A stretch of 64,000 nucleotides of DNA from an uncultured Lachnospiraceae bacterium. GTDB taxonomy: Bacteria > Bacillota > Clostridia > Lachnospirales > Lachnospiraceae. The translations under genes and the position numbers were made by a program. The stretch is from assembly GCA_900319245.1 (NCBI GenBank), contig ONNQ01000003.1, positions 1-64,000 on the forward strand, written 5' to 3'. The notes beneath the pieces were generated by a model. It did no database searches. It was not told the DNA's origin and saw only the letters and a list, made by a program, of their open reading frames with translations. Shown one piece after another: positions 8,304-16,863 of the stretch. The number at the start of each line of letters is the position of its first letter. Positions within the stretch are counted from its first letter, which is position 1.

Positions 8304-9284
8304 TTATCGCTCCTCGCGGAAGTAGGACAAGCCAAGAGAAGCCGGCGGCTGATTCTCCGGTTTGTTTCTGCGGCTGGTGATCACGAGCACGATCAGCGTC
8401 ACCAGATACGGCAGCATCTTGCACAGCTCCTGCTGCGCTCTGGACAGACCGGGAATGTAAATATAAATGATGTACAGCGCGCCAAATACCAAAGAGCCCC
8501 AGATTGCATTGGACGGATTCCAGAGCGCCAGAATTACAAGCGCAACAGCCAGCCATCCTCTGTCGCCGAACCCGTTGTTGGACCAGGTGCCGGCGAGGTA
8601 TTCCATGACAAAATACAGTCCGCCAAGACCTGCGATCATCGAGCCGACGAGTGTCGCGGTGTATTTGTATTTGGGCACATTGATGCCGGCGCTGTCCGCT
8701 GTCGCAGGGCTCTCTCCGACCGCGATCAGGTGAAGACCCGCCCGTGTTCTCTTGAGGAAATACGTGCAGACGATCGCCAGGATGATCGCGAGGTAGGTCA
8801 GAAATCCGTAGCTAAACAGAAGCTGACCGATTACAGGAAGGCCGAAAAGACCCGGTATTTTGGCCCTGAAAGCAGATGCGGTTGTCTTGACGCTGATCTG
8901 GCCGACGCCGCCTGCCATCTTGGAAATGGAGCCGCCAAAGAAGTTGCCGAATCCTGTGCCGAAGGTTGTCAGCGCCAGACCGACAACGTTCTGGTTGGCC
9001 CTCAATGTAACGGTGAGGAATGTGTAGATCAATCCGCCCAGCAGGGAACACAGAAGGCAGCAGATGATCGAGATCAGCATACCGACAAGGGGAGAGGGAC
9101 TTTCGTTTCCGTTCTCGTAAAAGAACGCGCCCAGAAGGCCCGCGACGCCTCCCATGTACATAATGCCGGGAATACCGAGATTGAGGTTACCGGATTTTTC
9201 TGTCATGATCTCGCCGGTCGCGCCGAAAAGAATGGCGATGCCCTGGCCGATCGATCTCTGTATAAAAGTAATGAGTACAGCCAT
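8304..9284 (-). CDS. Nucleoside ABC transporter, permease 2
   Basis: A 326-residue multi-pass membrane protein of the branched-chain-amino-acid-type permease family (YufQ/NupQ-like), with about eight hydrophobic segments. The family signature appears in the region G-A-T-G-E-I-M-T-E-K-S-G-N-L-N-L-G near residues 22-38 and G-E-S-P-A-T-A-D-S-A-G-I in the cytoplasmic loop. It is the last gene of the lipoprotein-ATPase-permease-permease operon, two bases after permease 1, with AGGAGGC before its ATG. It forms the translocation pore together with permease 1. Purine nucleoside import is inferred from family and from the neighbouring xpt. Confidence 0.9.
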   Translation of the reverse strand: MAVLITFIQRSIGQGIAILFGATGEIMTEKSGNLNLGIPGIMYMGGVAGLLGAFFYENGNESPSPLVGMLISIICCLLCSLLGGLIYTFLTVTLRANQNVVGLALTTFGTGFGNFFGGSISKMAGGVGQISVKTTASAFRAKIPGLFGLPVIGQLLFSYGFLTYLAIILAIVCTYFLKRTRAGLHLIAVGESPATADSAGINVPKYKYTATLVGSMIAGLGGLYFVMEYLAGTWSNNGFGDRGWLAVALVILALWNPSNAIWGSLVFGALYIIYIYIPGLSRAQQELCKMLPYLVTLIVLVITSRRNKPENQPPASLGLSYFREER

Positions 9285-9286
9285 TT

Positions 9287-10390
9287 TTACGCCTCCTTTT
9301 CTCTGTAGACACTCAGTTTATAGTTGACGAAGAACTCACAGCCGATTAAGAAGAACAAAAGGATACCTGTGATAATATCCGATGCGTTCTCGTTGAGGCC
9401 AAACTGGGTGGCGATCTGGATCGATCCCTGCTGCATGAATACAAGGAACAGCGATACGATCAACATGGCCGCGGGATTGAACTTGGACATCCACGCGACG
9501 ATGATCGCGGTGAATCCGCGTCCGCCCGCTGTACTGGTCGAGATCGTATGGCTCGCGCCCGATACGATCAGGGCGCCGGCCAGGCCGCAGACCGCGCCGG
9601 AGAGGCACATGGTGCGGATGATGACGTTTTTGACATTGATGCCCGCGTATCTGGCTGTATCCGTACTCTCACCGACGACGGCGAGCTCGTAGCCGTGCTT
9701 GGAATAATTCATGTAGAGGGTGATCAGGATGGTCACGACAAGCACGATCAGGACGGAAAGGCCGTATTCCGAACCGAAAACCCTGGGGAACCAGCCGCCC
9801 TTGGTCTTGGAGTTGATGACGCCGACGGTATTGGAACCCTTGGGATTTTCCCAGATACAGATCAGGAAGTTGATGATCTGCGTCGCGACGTAGTTCATCA
9901 TCAGGGTAAATAGGGTCTCATTCGTATTGAAATACGCCTTGAAGAAGGCCGGAATGATGCCCCACAGCATACCGGCAATTGCGCTCACCACGATGATGAG
10001 AAGCAGTGCGACCGGCAGGGGAAGCGTATTGCCAAGGTAGATCATGAGCGCTGCGCTCGCCGCGCCGCCCATCAGGATCTGTCCCTCCGCGCCGATATTC
10101 CAGAAGCGCATCCGGAAGGCGGGAACCAGGCCGACCGCAATGACGAGAAGGACAACGGTCTCTCTGACCGTGACCCAGATTCTTCTCTTGGAACCGACAG
10201 CGCCCTGGATGATGCCTGCGTACACCTGCAGGGGATTCTGTTTGGTGATCGCCACAATGACGATCGCGCATACGATGAGGGAGAGAAGAACGGCCGTCAG
10301 GCGGATCGCCCAGGCTTTGCTCCTGGAGATCGAGTTCCTCTTTTCCATATGGATGACTGTGCGTCCGGAGGTTTTATTCTGTTTGCTCAT
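9287..10390 (-). CDS. Nucleoside ABC transporter, permease 1
   Basis: A 367-residue integral membrane protein (YufP/NupP-like). A basic, cytoplasmic N-terminus of ~25 residues is followed by about ten hydrophobic segments. The family elements M-R-F-W-N-I-G-A-E-G-Q-I and V-V-G-E-S-T-D-T-A-R-Y-A-G-I correspond to those of permease 2. The ATG at 10388-10390 shares one base with the ATPase stop codon (TGATG), a classic translational coupling, with AGGAG just upstream inside the ATPase gene. Confidence 0.9.
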   Translation of the reverse strand: MSKQNKTSGRTVIHMEKRNSISRSKAWAIRLTAVLLSLIVCAIVIVAITKQNPLQVYAGIIQGAVGSKRRIWVTVRETVVLLVIAVGLVPAFRMRFWNIGAEGQILMGGAASAALMIYLGNTLPLPVALLLIIVVSAIAGMLWGIIPAFFKAYFNTNETLFTLMMNYVATQIINFLICIWENPKGSNTVGVINSKTKGGWFPRVFGSEYGLSVLIVLVVTILITLYMNYSKHGYELAVVGESTDTARYAGINVKNVIIRTMCLSGAVCGLAGALIVSGASHTISTSTAGGRGFTAIIVAWMSKFNPAAMLIVSLFLVFMQQGSIQIATQFGLNENASDIITGILLFFLIGCEFFVNYKLSVYREKEA

Positions 10391-11922
10391 CAGGCGTTCT
10401 CCTTTCCTCCGGTCATCAGAAGACCGAGCTCTTCTTTGGTAGATTCTCTGGCGTTGACGATTCCGCTGACCCTGCCACCTGCAAGGACAAGGATCCTGTC
10501 GCACAGGCTTAAGAGGACGTCGAGGTCCTCACCGACGCACATGACGCACGCGCCGGCTCTCTTCTGCTCATTGAGCAGGTTGTAGATGGCGTAGGAGGAA
10601 TTGATATCAAGACCTCTGACCGGGTAGGCCACCATCAGGACGCGCGGCGCGCTGGCAATCTCACGGCCGACAAGGACTTTCTGCACATTGCCGCCCGAAA
10701 GGCGTCTGACAGGGGTCTCAAGACTGGGCGTCACGACTTCCAGCTTATCGACCACGTCGCTTGCCAGCTGATGCGGCGCTTTTCTGTCGGTGAAAATACC
10801 GCTGCTCTTCTTGTAGCTGCGGATCATCATGTTATCTGTGATATCCATAGAGCCGACAAGGCCCATGCCGAGACGGTCCTCGGGCACGAAGGAAAGGCGG
10901 ATGCCCAGATCAAAGATATCGCCGGCCTCCATCTTATGGAGCTTCTCGATGACGTTTCCGTCGTGCTTGGTATAATATAAGATCTCGCCGCTCTCAATGT
11001 GCTGCAGGCCGCCGATCGCTTCGAGCAGCTCCTTCTGTCCATTTCCGGAGATACCCGCGATGCCGAGGATCTCGCCGGCGTTGGCCGTAAAGGAGATATC
11101 CTTCAGGACATGGTATCCCTCGTTGTTGCGGACATTGAGGCCGCGCACTTCAATGCGTCTCTCCACGTTCTCAGGTTTGGAACGGTCGATATCGAGCGAT
11201 ACTTTCTCGCCGACCATCATCTCTGTCAGGGATTCCTGCGTCGCGTCGCAAGTATTCACTGTGCCGATATATTTTCCCTTTCTAAGAACGCTCACTCTGT
11301 CTGAGATTTCCAGTACTTCGTTCAGCTTGTGGGTGATGATGATAATGGACTTTCCGTTATCACGCATGCTGCGAAGCACATCGAACAGTTTGTCAGTCTC
11401 CTGCGGCGTCAGAACCGCTGTGGGCTCGTCGAGGATCAGAATTTCCGCGCCTCTATACAGGACCTTTACGATTTCAACAGTCTGTTTCTGGGATACCGAC
11501 ATGCTGTAGATCTTCTGGGAGGGATTGAGATCAAATCCGTATCTGGACGTCAGTTCATTGATCTTCTTTTCGACCTCCTTCATGTTCAGCCTTGCGGATC
11601 CGTGAAGTCCCAGAATAATGTTTTCCGCTGCTGTCAAAATATTGATCAGTTTGAAATGCTGGTGGATCATACCGATTCCCAGATCAAACGCATCTTTGGG
11701 CGACTGGATCAAAACTTCCTTCCCATTGACCTTGATTGTTCCTTCATCCGGAAAATAGATTCCGGAGAGCATGTTCATCAGTGTTGTCTTGCCGCTTCCG
11801 TTCTCACCGAGAATGGAAAGGATTTCTCCTTTTCTGAGCGTGAGATTGACATTGTCGTTTGCAACGACGTCACCGAATCGCTTTGTTACATTTTTCAGTT
11901 CGATTACATTCGTCTCAGACAC
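10390..11922 (-). CDS. Nucleoside ABC transporter, tandem ATPase
   Basis: A 510-residue protein with two fused nucleotide-binding domains (YufO/NupO-like, also RbsA-like) that powers the two permeases. NBD1 has the Walker A G-E-N-G-S-G-K-T-T and Walker B L-I-L-D-E-P-T-A-V-L. NBD2 has a degenerate P-loop (G-I-S-G-N-G-Q-K-E) and L-S-G-G-N-V-Q-K, as is normal in this family. I chose the GTG at 11922 because AAGGGGA lies just upstream. A more upstream GTG gives 19 extra residues but has no ribosome site and abuts the hairpin at 11985-12017. Confidence 0.9.
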   Translation of the reverse strand: MSETNVIELKNVTKRFGDVVANDNVNLTLRKGEILSILGENGSGKTTLMNMLSGIYFPDEGTIKVNGKEVLIQSPKDAFDLGIGMIHQHFKLINILTAAENIILGLHGSARLNMKEVEKKINELTSRYGFDLNPSQKIYSMSVSQKQTVEIVKVLYRGAEILILDEPTAVLTPQETDKLFDVLRSMRDNGKSIIIITHKLNEVLEISDRVSVLRKGKYIGTVNTCDATQESLTEMMVGEKVSLDIDRSKPENVERRIEVRGLNVRNNEGYHVLKDISFTANAGEILGIAGISGNGQKELLEAIGGLQHIESGEILYYTKHDGNVIEKLHKMEAGDIFDLGIRLSFVPEDRLGMGLVGSMDITDNMMIRSYKKSSGIFTDRKAPHQLASDVVDKLEVVTPSLETPVRRLSGGNVQKVLVGREIASAPRVLMVAYPVRGLDINSSYAIYNLLNEQKRAGACVMCVGEDLDVLLSLCDRILVLAGGRVSGIVNARESTKEELGLLMTGGKENA

Positions 11923-11984
11923 GAAATTCCCCTTTTCTTCGCTGCGCTTAGTTGTTGTCGTCAATTCGCTGTTATTCACGAAAA

Positions 11985-12017
11985 GTACGCAACCGGACGG
12001 CTTGTCCGGTTGCGTAC
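11985..12017 (-). promoter_or_regulatory. Hairpin between the lipoprotein and ATPase genes (processing or attenuation)
   Basis: A perfect 14-bp inverted repeat (GTACGCAACCGGAC with its complement) with a 5-base loop lies 28 bases after the lipoprotein stop. On the minus strand it is followed only by TTTTCG, so it is a weak terminator or an mRNA-stabilising stem. It would make the lipoprotein more abundant than the membrane components. Confidence 0.75.
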
Positions 12018-12045
12018 AAATATGATACCGATAATCAGTTTCCGA

Positions 12046-13362
12046 TCAGTTCTCCTGTGTGACAGAAGTGATTCCGTCGATGATCATTGCGAATGCAGGA
12101 GCAGAGGTGGGTTCAGACTCATGGAAGTAGCCGTCTGCTACGTGTGTATCCATGAACTGATATGCGCCGCCTTCCGCGAACTCATCTGCATGGGCAGCAA
12201 TGTAGTCCTCAAGAGAGGAACCGCCTACTGTGAATGTAGAGGTGTCAAATACATGGAGGGAACCGCTCTTGATCGCTTCCTCAACCTCAGCGACCTTCTC
12301 TGCAGTACCTTCTGCGATGGTTGCCTCGTTCAGTGCTGTGATCAGGCAGGAACCGTCCGCAAGACCCTGGCTCCAGTCTGTATCGATGGGTGTGCCGTCG
12401 ATGACGCTCTGTACAGCATATGTGTAGTAAGGGCCCCAGTTGTTGGTGGGGGAAGTCAGAGCCGTGTTGGGCGCTGTGGGGATCATGTCGATGTTGTAAC
12501 CTACGCAGGGAACGCCTTCTTCTTCACATGCAGCGGGCGCGCCTGTGGAATCAGCGTGCTGGGAGATCAGAACACAGTTGTCAGCGATCAGCTTCTTCGC
12601 TGTCTCGCCTTCCTTTGCGATATCAAACCAGCTGTTGGTGTACTGTACTTCCATGGTAGCGGAAGGGCAGACGCTTCTTGCGCCGAGGAAGAAGGATGTG
12701 AATCCGGAAATAACCTCTGCGTAAGGATAAGCGCCGACATAACCGATCTTCGCCTGCTCGGCTGTGATCTGTCCGGCTTCGATCATCTCGTTGAGCTTGA
12801 GACCGGCAACAACACCGGAGACATAACGAGCTTCATAGATCGCAGTGAAATAGTTGTGCATGTTCGCAAGGCCGGTTGTCGCAGCCTGATAGCCGGTCGC
12901 ATGGCAGAACTGTACGTCCGGATACTCTTCTGCCGCGCGGATCATGTAATCCTCGTGACCAAAGCTGTTTGCGAATACGATCTGGCATCCCTGCTCGGCA
13001 AGGTCTGCAGCCGCGTCAAAACAGGACTCATCCTCAGGGATGTTGGTCTTCTCGATGATCTGCTCGTCTGTAAGACCGAGCGCTGTCTTCATCTCCTGGA
13101 TGCCCTTCATGTGGGACTCTGTGTAGCCTTCGTTCTCATCGCCGACATAGATGACGCCGACTTTGATCTGGGAAGCGTCTACTGCTTCTGCCGCAGGAGC
13201 TTCTGCTTCGGTCTCAGCCTCTGCCTCAGCCTCTGCCTCAGTTTCCGCCTCAACTGCTGCTTCCTCAGCGGGTGCAGAGGAAGATGCAGAGCTTCCGCAT
13301 CCTGCCAGAAGGCCGCCGACCATTGTCAGAGACAAAACAAGTCCGATCAATTTCTTTTTCAT
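12046..13362 (-). CDS. BMP-family nucleoside-binding lipoprotein
   Basis: A 438-residue substrate-binding lipoprotein of the Bmp/PnrA/TmpC family, anchored outside the membrane. The signal peptide ends in the lipobox L-L-A-G-C with the lipidated cysteine at 22, then an Ala/Glu-rich linker (about residues 23-62) leads to the binding fold beginning I-K-V-G-V-I-Y-V-G-D. It heads the operon with the ATPase and two permeases; family knowledge and divergent xpt point to purine nucleosides. AGGAGGA precedes the ATG. A longer frame upstream runs into the promoter and is rejected. Confidence 0.92.
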   Translation of the reverse strand: MKKKLIGLVLSLTMVGGLLAGCGSSASSSAPAEEAAVEAETEAEAEAEAETEAEAPAAEAVDASQIKVGVIYVGDENEGYTESHMKGIQEMKTALGLTDEQIIEKTNIPEDESCFDAAADLAEQGCQIVFANSFGHEDYMIRAAEEYPDVQFCHATGYQAATTGLANMHNYFTAIYEARYVSGVVAGLKLNEMIEAGQITAEQAKIGYVGAYPYAEVISGFTSFFLGARSVCPSATMEVQYTNSWFDIAKEGETAKKLIADNCVLISQHADSTGAPAACEEEGVPCVGYNIDMIPTAPNTALTSPTNNWGPYYTYAVQSVIDGTPIDTDWSQGLADGSCLITALNEATIAEGTAEKVAEVEEAIKSGSLHVFDTSTFTVGGSSLEDYIAAHADEFAEGGAYQFMDTHVADGYFHESEPTSAPAFAMIIDGITSVTQEN

Positions 13363-13398
13363 ATTGTCCTCCTTGGTGAAAATAGATTGAACAAATTG

Positions 13399-13427
13399 AA
13401 AATAATGCACAGAGAATATTTTGTCAA
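13399..13427 (-). promoter_or_regulatory. Promoter of the nucleoside transporter operon
   Basis: On the minus strand a consensus TTGACA (13422-13427), a 17-base spacer and TATTTT (13399-13404) lie about 40 bases before the lipoprotein ATG. The leader is too short for a purine riboswitch. Confidence 0.72.
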
Positions 13428-13510
13428 TTATGATTTCCACAGTTTTTGGTAAATATCATCATACTTTCTGGCTTATTTATACATTTTAGGGTTTCTATTG
13501 TGATTTAGAA

Positions 13511-13538
13511 TTGCAAAAAGAATCCCATTTACTATAAT
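13511..13538 (+). promoter_or_regulatory. Promoter of xpt
   Basis: TTGCAA (13511-13516), a 16-base spacer and TATAAT (13533-13538). The predicted leader is about 45 bases, so the purine riboswitch found upstream of xpt in many Firmicutes does not fit here. Confidence 0.72.
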
Positions 13539-13590
13539 GAAGAAAGACACAACCCAACTCCATACAGCAGAACACAAAGAGGTATTTCTT

Positions 13591-14169
13591 ATGAAATTCA
13601 TGGAAGACAGGATTCTAAAGGACGGTCAGGTCCGCCCGGGCAACATTCTAAAAGTCGACAGCTTCTTAAATCACCAGCTCGACATCACGCTTCTGAACGA
13701 AGTCGGCAAGGCCTTTTATGAGAGATTTAAGGACAAAGGCGTCACCAAGATTCTTACCGTAGAAGCATCCGGCATCGCGATCGCCTGCATGACCGCCAAC
13801 TATTTTGGCACCCCCGTGGTCTTTGCCAAGAAATCCAAGAGCCGCAATCTGGACGGCGATCTCTATACCTCTGTCGTGCACTCTTTTACATACGGAATCG
13901 ACAATACGGTCACGCTTTCCAAAAAGTTTCTGGGGGCGGATGATAAAGTCCTCATCGTCGACGATTTTCTGGCGAATGGAAAGGCGGTCAACGGACTTCT
14001 GGATATCTGCAGACAGGCAGGCGCTGAAGTGGTTGGCATCGGCATCGCGATTGAGAAGGGATTCCAGCGGGGCGGCGACGACCTGCGCGAGCGCGGCTAT
14101 GACCTCTTGAGTCTTGCTGTTGTGGATGAGATGAGTGATACCGGAATTGTTTTTCGAAAAGAAGCGTAA
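13591..14169 (+). CDS. xpt: Xanthine phosphoribosyltransferase
   Basis: A 192-residue type I phosphoribosyltransferase that converts xanthine and PRPP to XMP in purine salvage. The PRPP-binding motif L-I-V-D-D-F-L-A-N-G-K-A is at residues 121-132, and the N-terminus (R-I-L-K-D-G through K-V-D-S-F-L-N-H-Q) is that of Xpt. The ATG at 13591 follows AGAGGT; an in-frame ATG at 13537 overlaps the -10 box and is rejected. It is divergent from the nucleoside uptake operon, which supports a salvage role. Confidence 0.93.
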   Translation: MKFMEDRILKDGQVRPGNILKVDSFLNHQLDITLLNEVGKAFYERFKDKGVTKILTVEASGIAIACMTANYFGTPVVFAKKSKSRNLDGDLYTSVVHSFTYGIDNTVTLSKKFLGADDKVLIVDDFLANGKAVNGLLDICRQAGAEVVGIGIAIEKGFQRGGDDLRERGYDLLSLAVVDEMSDTGIVFRKEA

Positions 14170-14174
14170 TACAA

Positions 14175-14206
14175 AAGGGACGGGCGTTCGCCCGTCCTTT
14201 CTTTCA
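14175..14206 (+). terminator. Intrinsic terminator of xpt
   Basis: GGACGGGC and GCCCGTCC form an 8-bp GC stem with a four-base loop, followed by TTTCTTTC, immediately after the xpt stop. The converging LTA-synthase-like gene ends at 14212. Confidence 0.85.
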
Positions 14207-14211
14207 TTCAT

Positions 14212-16587
14212 TTAATTGGTTTCGCCAATATTCATCTGTTCCTCGGCCGTCTCCGCCGTCTTGATCAGCTCGGCCACATCGATCCTCTTGGGATCCAGTC
14301 CAATATAGGTATTGAATTCACAGCTGTCCACAACGCAGCTGTTTTCTGTGTCATAGACAACAAAATTCAGTCCGATCCTCTGCACCGCATATTCCACACC
14401 GCCAATCTTAACCGAGCATGTCAGGTATCTGCCCGCGCCGCCGCCGGCGCCGCTCAGGCCGCCCTGGCTGATGACGGAATAGGGTGCGCCGTCACGGAGC
14501 GTGCCTGTCCGGCTCAGTTCTTCTTCGGAAAGCTCCTCCACGATCTCGTCTGGACTGACTACCGCATAATAGCTCCACCTATAATGCCCGCGCAAGTCCT
14601 CTTTGAGGCCCAGTGCCGCAAGTCGTGTGCAGATCTCCTCATTGAGTGAGTGCGAGGCGTCATCCCGGACTGCGACGAAGATCGTATACTGGGGATTCTT
14701 CGCCAGTTCATCCAAATAGGCGCAGATCTCTTCTTTTTTTAATGACAGGTCGCCGGTCAGCGTCGCGATTGTATACTGGCGTCCCGACTTACCTGTGACT
14801 ATCGCTTTCATGGAGACATTCTTGTAGTTGAACGTAAGCGGATCCAGGCTGACTCTGTATACGCCCTCGTTCTCCCTCTGCATAGCCGTCGTGATCGTAT
14901 TCGTTCCGTCGTCGGTCACAAGCTCTACCCGCTTGATCTTTTCAAAAATATTCTCAATCTCCGACACGCTGACAGTCATCGCGCCGGCCGTCTGATCAAA
15001 CGCTTCGATCCTGATCTTGCCCGCCGGCATCTTTCCCTGCGCCGCAAGAAGGTCCTCGCTGTAGACATCGATATCAGCAAGATCGATCAGGAAATTGGAC
15101 TTTTTGTCCATCTCCACGGCGACCGTGTCAGCTCCGTACTTCTCCAGTAAGGTGTCCTCATCGGAGAAGAGATTCGTGCCAAGTCCCAGGCGGTCGCCTT
15201 CGATCGTGCAGCCAAGCGCTGCAAGCGTGGTCGGGAACTGGTCCAAGGTGGAATATTCTCTGCATCTGTCCGGGTCCGCCGGTTCTGCATCCGCATTGAG
15301 AAACGCTGTGTACACTCTGCGGTCATAGGTGGCCGGCACGTTGTTACAGAAATCACTGTCCATGGTCGTGTGATCACCGCACAGTACGATTGTCGTATTC
15401 TCATAGAAATCCTGCTGTTTGATCCACTCGATGAACGCGGCTGTCTGCCTGCTCGAGCAGGCCATGACGTTCGCATAGTTATTGCCCGGATACTGCTCCG
15501 GGTCACAAAGCGCGCACAAATAGCCGTCTTCAAAATGCGTATCGACGGTCAGCATCGTAAAGTTAAAGGGCTCGTCGCTCTGTGAAAGCTCTGTCAGCCT
15601 GTCCCTTGCCGCTGCAAACAGTTTCGCATCTTCCATGCCCCAGAACACATAATAGTCCTGCGGGATCAGACCCTGTTCGATCGCCCAGTTATAGTCGTTG
15701 ATCTCATAATCGCCATGCTGGGTAAAATACAGTCTTCTGCCGCCGAACGTCGCGTTGGAGCCCAGCATAAAGACGTTGTGATATCCCTCTTCCTTCAGAA
15801 TATCTCCGATGTTGGTCACTTTCTCAAAGAAAGCGTCCTGGGTGTTCATCTTGTTAAAAGATCCTCTCTGGTCCTTAAAATCTTCTCCCAGGTCGATCTT
15901 AAGAGGCAGCCCCGCAGACTGGGCAAAGATCCCGCCCATCGTAAAGGTCGTGCCGGGCATGACCTTTCCTCCGTTGAGAAGTCCCGTATCGCCGGAGAAG
16001 TTCTCCCCTTCCATAGAAAGCTGTGTGAGCTCCGGAATGATGTTGGAGGGAAAAGCGCCGCCGCTCGCCGCGTCCGTATACGTCATCTCCATCGATTCCA
16101 TATAGATATAGATGAGATTTCTTTTCTTTTGCGGGAAACGAATAGCGACGTCCGCCGGATCCACATAGTTTTCCTCTATGAATGGAGAATCTTCCATTTG
16201 GTTCTTCAGATAGCTCCCCAGCTGCAGTTTATGCCAGGCAAAACACAGTGTGCCCAGGATCATAACAAGGCCAAGGATCCTTTCCCAAAAGAGGATCTTC
16301 GCAGGGCTTTCCCTGCGCTTTCCCACCAAATAGAGAATCAGGCAGACCGCACTCATGAGCAGTGCGGGGACTACGCTTCTGAGTACGCCCTTCATAATGA
16401 GACCGTCACCGGTTCCCTCCAGCGGCGCCTTCAGCTGAAAGATCAGTTCATCCATGCGAAGTCCCGGCCATGTCGTAAAGACCCAACAGGCAAGAAAGAC
16501 CAGGATCCATCCCATAAGGACCAGGGCGCCTGTCGCGAGCAGCGCACCTGTATTTTGTTGCGTTCTATTTCGTATCACTCTTTTCAT
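14212..16587 (-). CDS. LTA synthase/phosphoglycerol transferase family sulfatase-fold protein with ILEI/FAM3-like C-terminal domain
   Basis: A 791-residue membrane protein. About three N-terminal membrane segments (residues ~14-130) precede an extracellular alkaline-phosphatase-fold domain with M-E-S-M, G-T-T-F-T-M-G-G-I (candidate catalytic threonine), D-T-H-F and C-G-D-H-T metal motifs. The pattern resembles MdoB/LtaS phosphoglycerol transferases, which add glycerol phosphate to surface polymers. From residue ~620, F-V-A-V-R-D-D-A-S, A-A-L-G-L and, further on, G-L-N-F-V-V-Y-D with F-N-T-Y resemble the two halves of the interleukin-like EMT inducer (FAM3/PANDER) domain, but in swapped order. 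The ATG at 16587 follows CCGGAG. Substrate is inferred, not shown. Confidence 0.82.
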   Translation of the reverse strand: MKRVIRNRTQQNTGALLATGALVLMGWILVFLACWVFTTWPGLRMDELIFQLKAPLEGTGDGLIMKGVLRSVVPALLMSAVCLILYLVGKRRESPAKILFWERILGLVMILGTLCFAWHKLQLGSYLKNQMEDSPFIEENYVDPADVAIRFPQKKRNLIYIYMESMEMTYTDAASGGAFPSNIIPELTQLSMEGENFSGDTGLLNGGKVMPGTTFTMGGIFAQSAGLPLKIDLGEDFKDQRGSFNKMNTQDAFFEKVTNIGDILKEEGYHNVFMLGSNATFGGRRLYFTQHGDYEINDYNWAIEQGLIPQDYYVFWGMEDAKLFAAARDRLTELSQSDEPFNFTMLTVDTHFEDGYLCALCDPEQYPGNNYANVMACSSRQTAAFIEWIKQQDFYENTTIVLCGDHTTMDSDFCNNVPATYDRRVYTAFLNADAEPADPDRCREYSTLDQFPTTLAALGCTIEGDRLGLGTNLFSDEDTLLEKYGADTVAVEMDKKSNFLIDLADIDVYSEDLLAAQGKMPAGKIRIEAFDQTAGAMTVSVSEIENIFEKIKRVELVTDDGTNTITTAMQRENEGVYRVSLDPLTFNYKNVSMKAIVTGKSGRQYTIATLTGDLSLKKEEICAYLDELAKNPQYTIFVAVRDDASHSLNEEICTRLAALGLKEDLRGHYRWSYYAVVSPDEIVEELSEEELSRTGTLRDGAPYSVISQGGLSGAGGGAGRYLTCSVKIGGVEYAVQRIGLNFVVYDTENSCVVDSCEFNTYIGLDPKRIDVAELIKTAETAEEQMNIGETN

Positions 16588-16663
16588 ATATACTCCGGAT
16601 CGACTATTATTAGCCATATCAAACAATTATAGCCAGACCGTGACAAAACCGCAATCTCTTCAT

Positions 16664-16695
16664 AAAAAAACTGCGGATTCAGTGAATCCGCAGTT
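16664..16695 (-). terminator. Terminator downstream of tRNA-Gly
   Basis: On the minus strand the arms AACTGCGGATTCA and TGAATCCGCAGTT (13 bp, one-base loop as written) are followed by seven T. It lies between tRNA-Gly and the LTA-synthase-like gene. Confidence 0.85.
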
Positions 16696-16708
16696 TCCTC
16701 ATAGAAAA

Positions 16709-16779
16709 AGCAGGTAGCGGGAATCGAACCCGTCTCTCCAGCTTGGGAAGCTGGCATACTACCGATGTACTATACCTGC
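16709..16779 (-). tRNA. tRNA-Gly (anticodon CCC)
   Basis: The minus strand folds into a 71-base cloverleaf with acceptor stem GCAGGTA/TACCTGC, anticodon stem CCAGC/GCTGG around the loop TTCCCAA, and T loop TTCGATT. The anticodon CCC reads GGG. The discriminator is U, as usual for tRNA-Gly. No CCA is encoded. Confidence 0.94.
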
Positions 16780-16794
16780 TTATTTAACGAATCC

Positions 16795-16822
16795 ATTATA
16801 TCAAAAAGAACGGGCTTTGCAA
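16795..16822 (-). promoter_or_regulatory. tRNA-Gly promoter whose -35 lies inside the fructokinase terminator
   Basis: On the minus strand TTGCAA (16817-16822), a 16-base spacer and TATAAT (16795-16800). The -35 hexamer is the loop-side end of the distal arm of the fructokinase terminator stem, so the two signals share bases. Transcription would start about 8 bases before the tRNA. Confidence 0.72.
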
Positions 16823-16842
16823 GTATATTTGCAAAGCCCGTT
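16804..16842 (-). terminator. Intrinsic terminator of the fructokinase gene
   Basis: A perfect 14-bp stem (AACGGGCTTTGCAA with its complement, 16809-16822 and 16829-16842) with a six-base loop, followed on the minus strand by CTTTTTG, 21 bases after the stop codon. Confidence 0.88.
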
Positions 16843-16863
16843 TGTTGTCATGCAGACAGCGGA

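Noticed and set aside
11923-11979. Upstream GTG start for the transporter ATPase
   Set aside because: It lacks a ribosome site and abuts the hairpin; the GTG at 11922 has AAGGGGA at proper spacing and starts right before the NBD.
11329-13452. A 707-codon open frame on the plus strand
   Set aside because: Antisense to the transporter ATPase and lipoprotein genes; no ribosome site and no recognisable domain.
13539-13590. Purine riboswitch upstream of xpt
   Set aside because: The predicted start site leaves only about 45 leader bases, with no room for the three-way junction aptamer and none of its conserved loops.
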